A stretch of DNA of 64,000 bases from DASZIT01 sp963709665. GTDB lineage: Bacteria > Actinomycetota > Acidimicrobiia > Acidimicrobiales > RAAP-2. The translations under genes and the position numbers were made by a program. The stretch spans positions 58,711 to 122,710 of the forward strand of contig CAVPWU010000005.1 of assembly GCA_963709665.1 (NCBI GenBank). Reading direction: 5' to 3'. This document shows positions 63,803-64,000 of the stretch, one piece after another. The first letter of the stretch is position 1. Each line of letters starts with the position of its first letter. The notes under the pieces are model-generated. The model did not search any database, was not told the origin of the DNA, and saw only the letters and a list, made by a program, of their open reading frames with translations.

Positions 63803-64000
63803 TCAATCGGAAGAGCTTGGGGCAGCAAGCAGTGGACGAAGCCACGCAGTCGTCTGTTCCTCGTCCCAATCACTGCTCGTGACGGCGAGGGCCGCCTGTT
63901 CGGCTTCGTCGACGTCTGGATAGCGACCCCACGTCCATCCACTTATCTCGATGAAGAGGCGCGCGTCACCCAAGCCGCTCGCTTGTTGCCGTCCAAGAGC
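63803..64000 (-). pseudogene. Second Doc-type toxin, partial (right edge) and frameshifted
   Basis: Reading in from base 64000 on the minus strand gives LLDGNKRAAWVT, the Doc active-site motif, then the frame breaks near 63950-63975. The following frame continues as RLFIEISGWTWGRYPDVDEAE and DEEQTTAWLRPLLAA to the stop at 63803, a normal Doc C-terminus. The N-terminus lies beyond the window. Either a dead gene or a one-base sequence error. Confidence 0.7.

Overview
The window looks like a chromosomal segment of a very high-GC actinobacterium, most likely an uncultured-type or environmental member of the Acidimicrobiia. The evidence is the actinobacterial heat-shock operon dnaK-grpE-dnaJ-hspR-clpB, a Mycobacterium-type bifunctional dCTP deaminase, a GlnR-like box before amt-glnB, an EtfD-like membrane Fe-S oxidoreductase, DUF2510/DUF4328 proteins, GYW/FGDA propeller repeats, and many genes whose -10 box lies only 5-9 nt before the start codon (a leaderless-mRNA pattern). 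The class assignment is an inference from gene content; there is no rRNA gene here.

Layout. 0-12 kb is a surface/secretome region: a minus-strand beta-helix plus Ig-repeat adhesin that runs off the left edge, a small lipoprotein, and a giant minus-strand RHS/YD-repeat protein (4391-12006). The RHS gene is broken by two single-base shifts and ends in an unusual array of 29-residue and 11-residue helical repeats. 12-22 kb holds a Tat/lipoprotein phosphoesterase, a cytochrome P450, tRNA-Gly(CCC), dcd, the EtfD-like protein, a stand-alone cNMP-binding protein, membrane proteins, and amt-glnB. 22-25 kb has a frameshifted gpmA, two hypothetical genes and a transposase remnant. 25-32 kb is the HspR-controlled chaperone operon. 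32-34.5 kb encodes a YVTN plus GYW propeller protein.

34.5-47.8 kb is a dense purine/pyrimidine block: purA-purD-purB-purC-purS-purQ (stop/start overlaps or 2-nt gaps), a divergent small gene, purL, a PHP phosphoesterase on the other strand, then purF-purM-pyrE. PurS, PurQ and the short PurL are the three parts of FGAM synthetase, and PurF has both the propeptide and the four cysteines of the Fe-S type. 47.8-56.5 kb holds an amidase, a DUF4126 protein, a family 1 encapsulin with no cargo gene next to it, small membrane proteins, and a PadR-ABC ATPase-FtsX permease operon.

56.5-64 kb is an accessory island with visibly lower GC. It starts with an IS110-family element (frameshifted transposase, 79-bp perfect tandem duplication in the non-coding end where this family encodes its bridge RNA). 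It continues with small genes and toxin-antitoxin modules (RHH/Doc, RHH/MazF, AbrB/PIN-like, a second broken Doc), a PadR-membrane pair, an Imm33/DUF2185-like protein, several palindromic operators and dispersed short repeats, and ends near a decayed tRNA-Arg(CCT)-like sequence whose anticodon-arm core is repeated 84 bp away. Six separate single-base frame breaks occur in otherwise recognisable genes (RHS twice, gpmA, both transposases, the right-edge Doc); some may be assembly errors.
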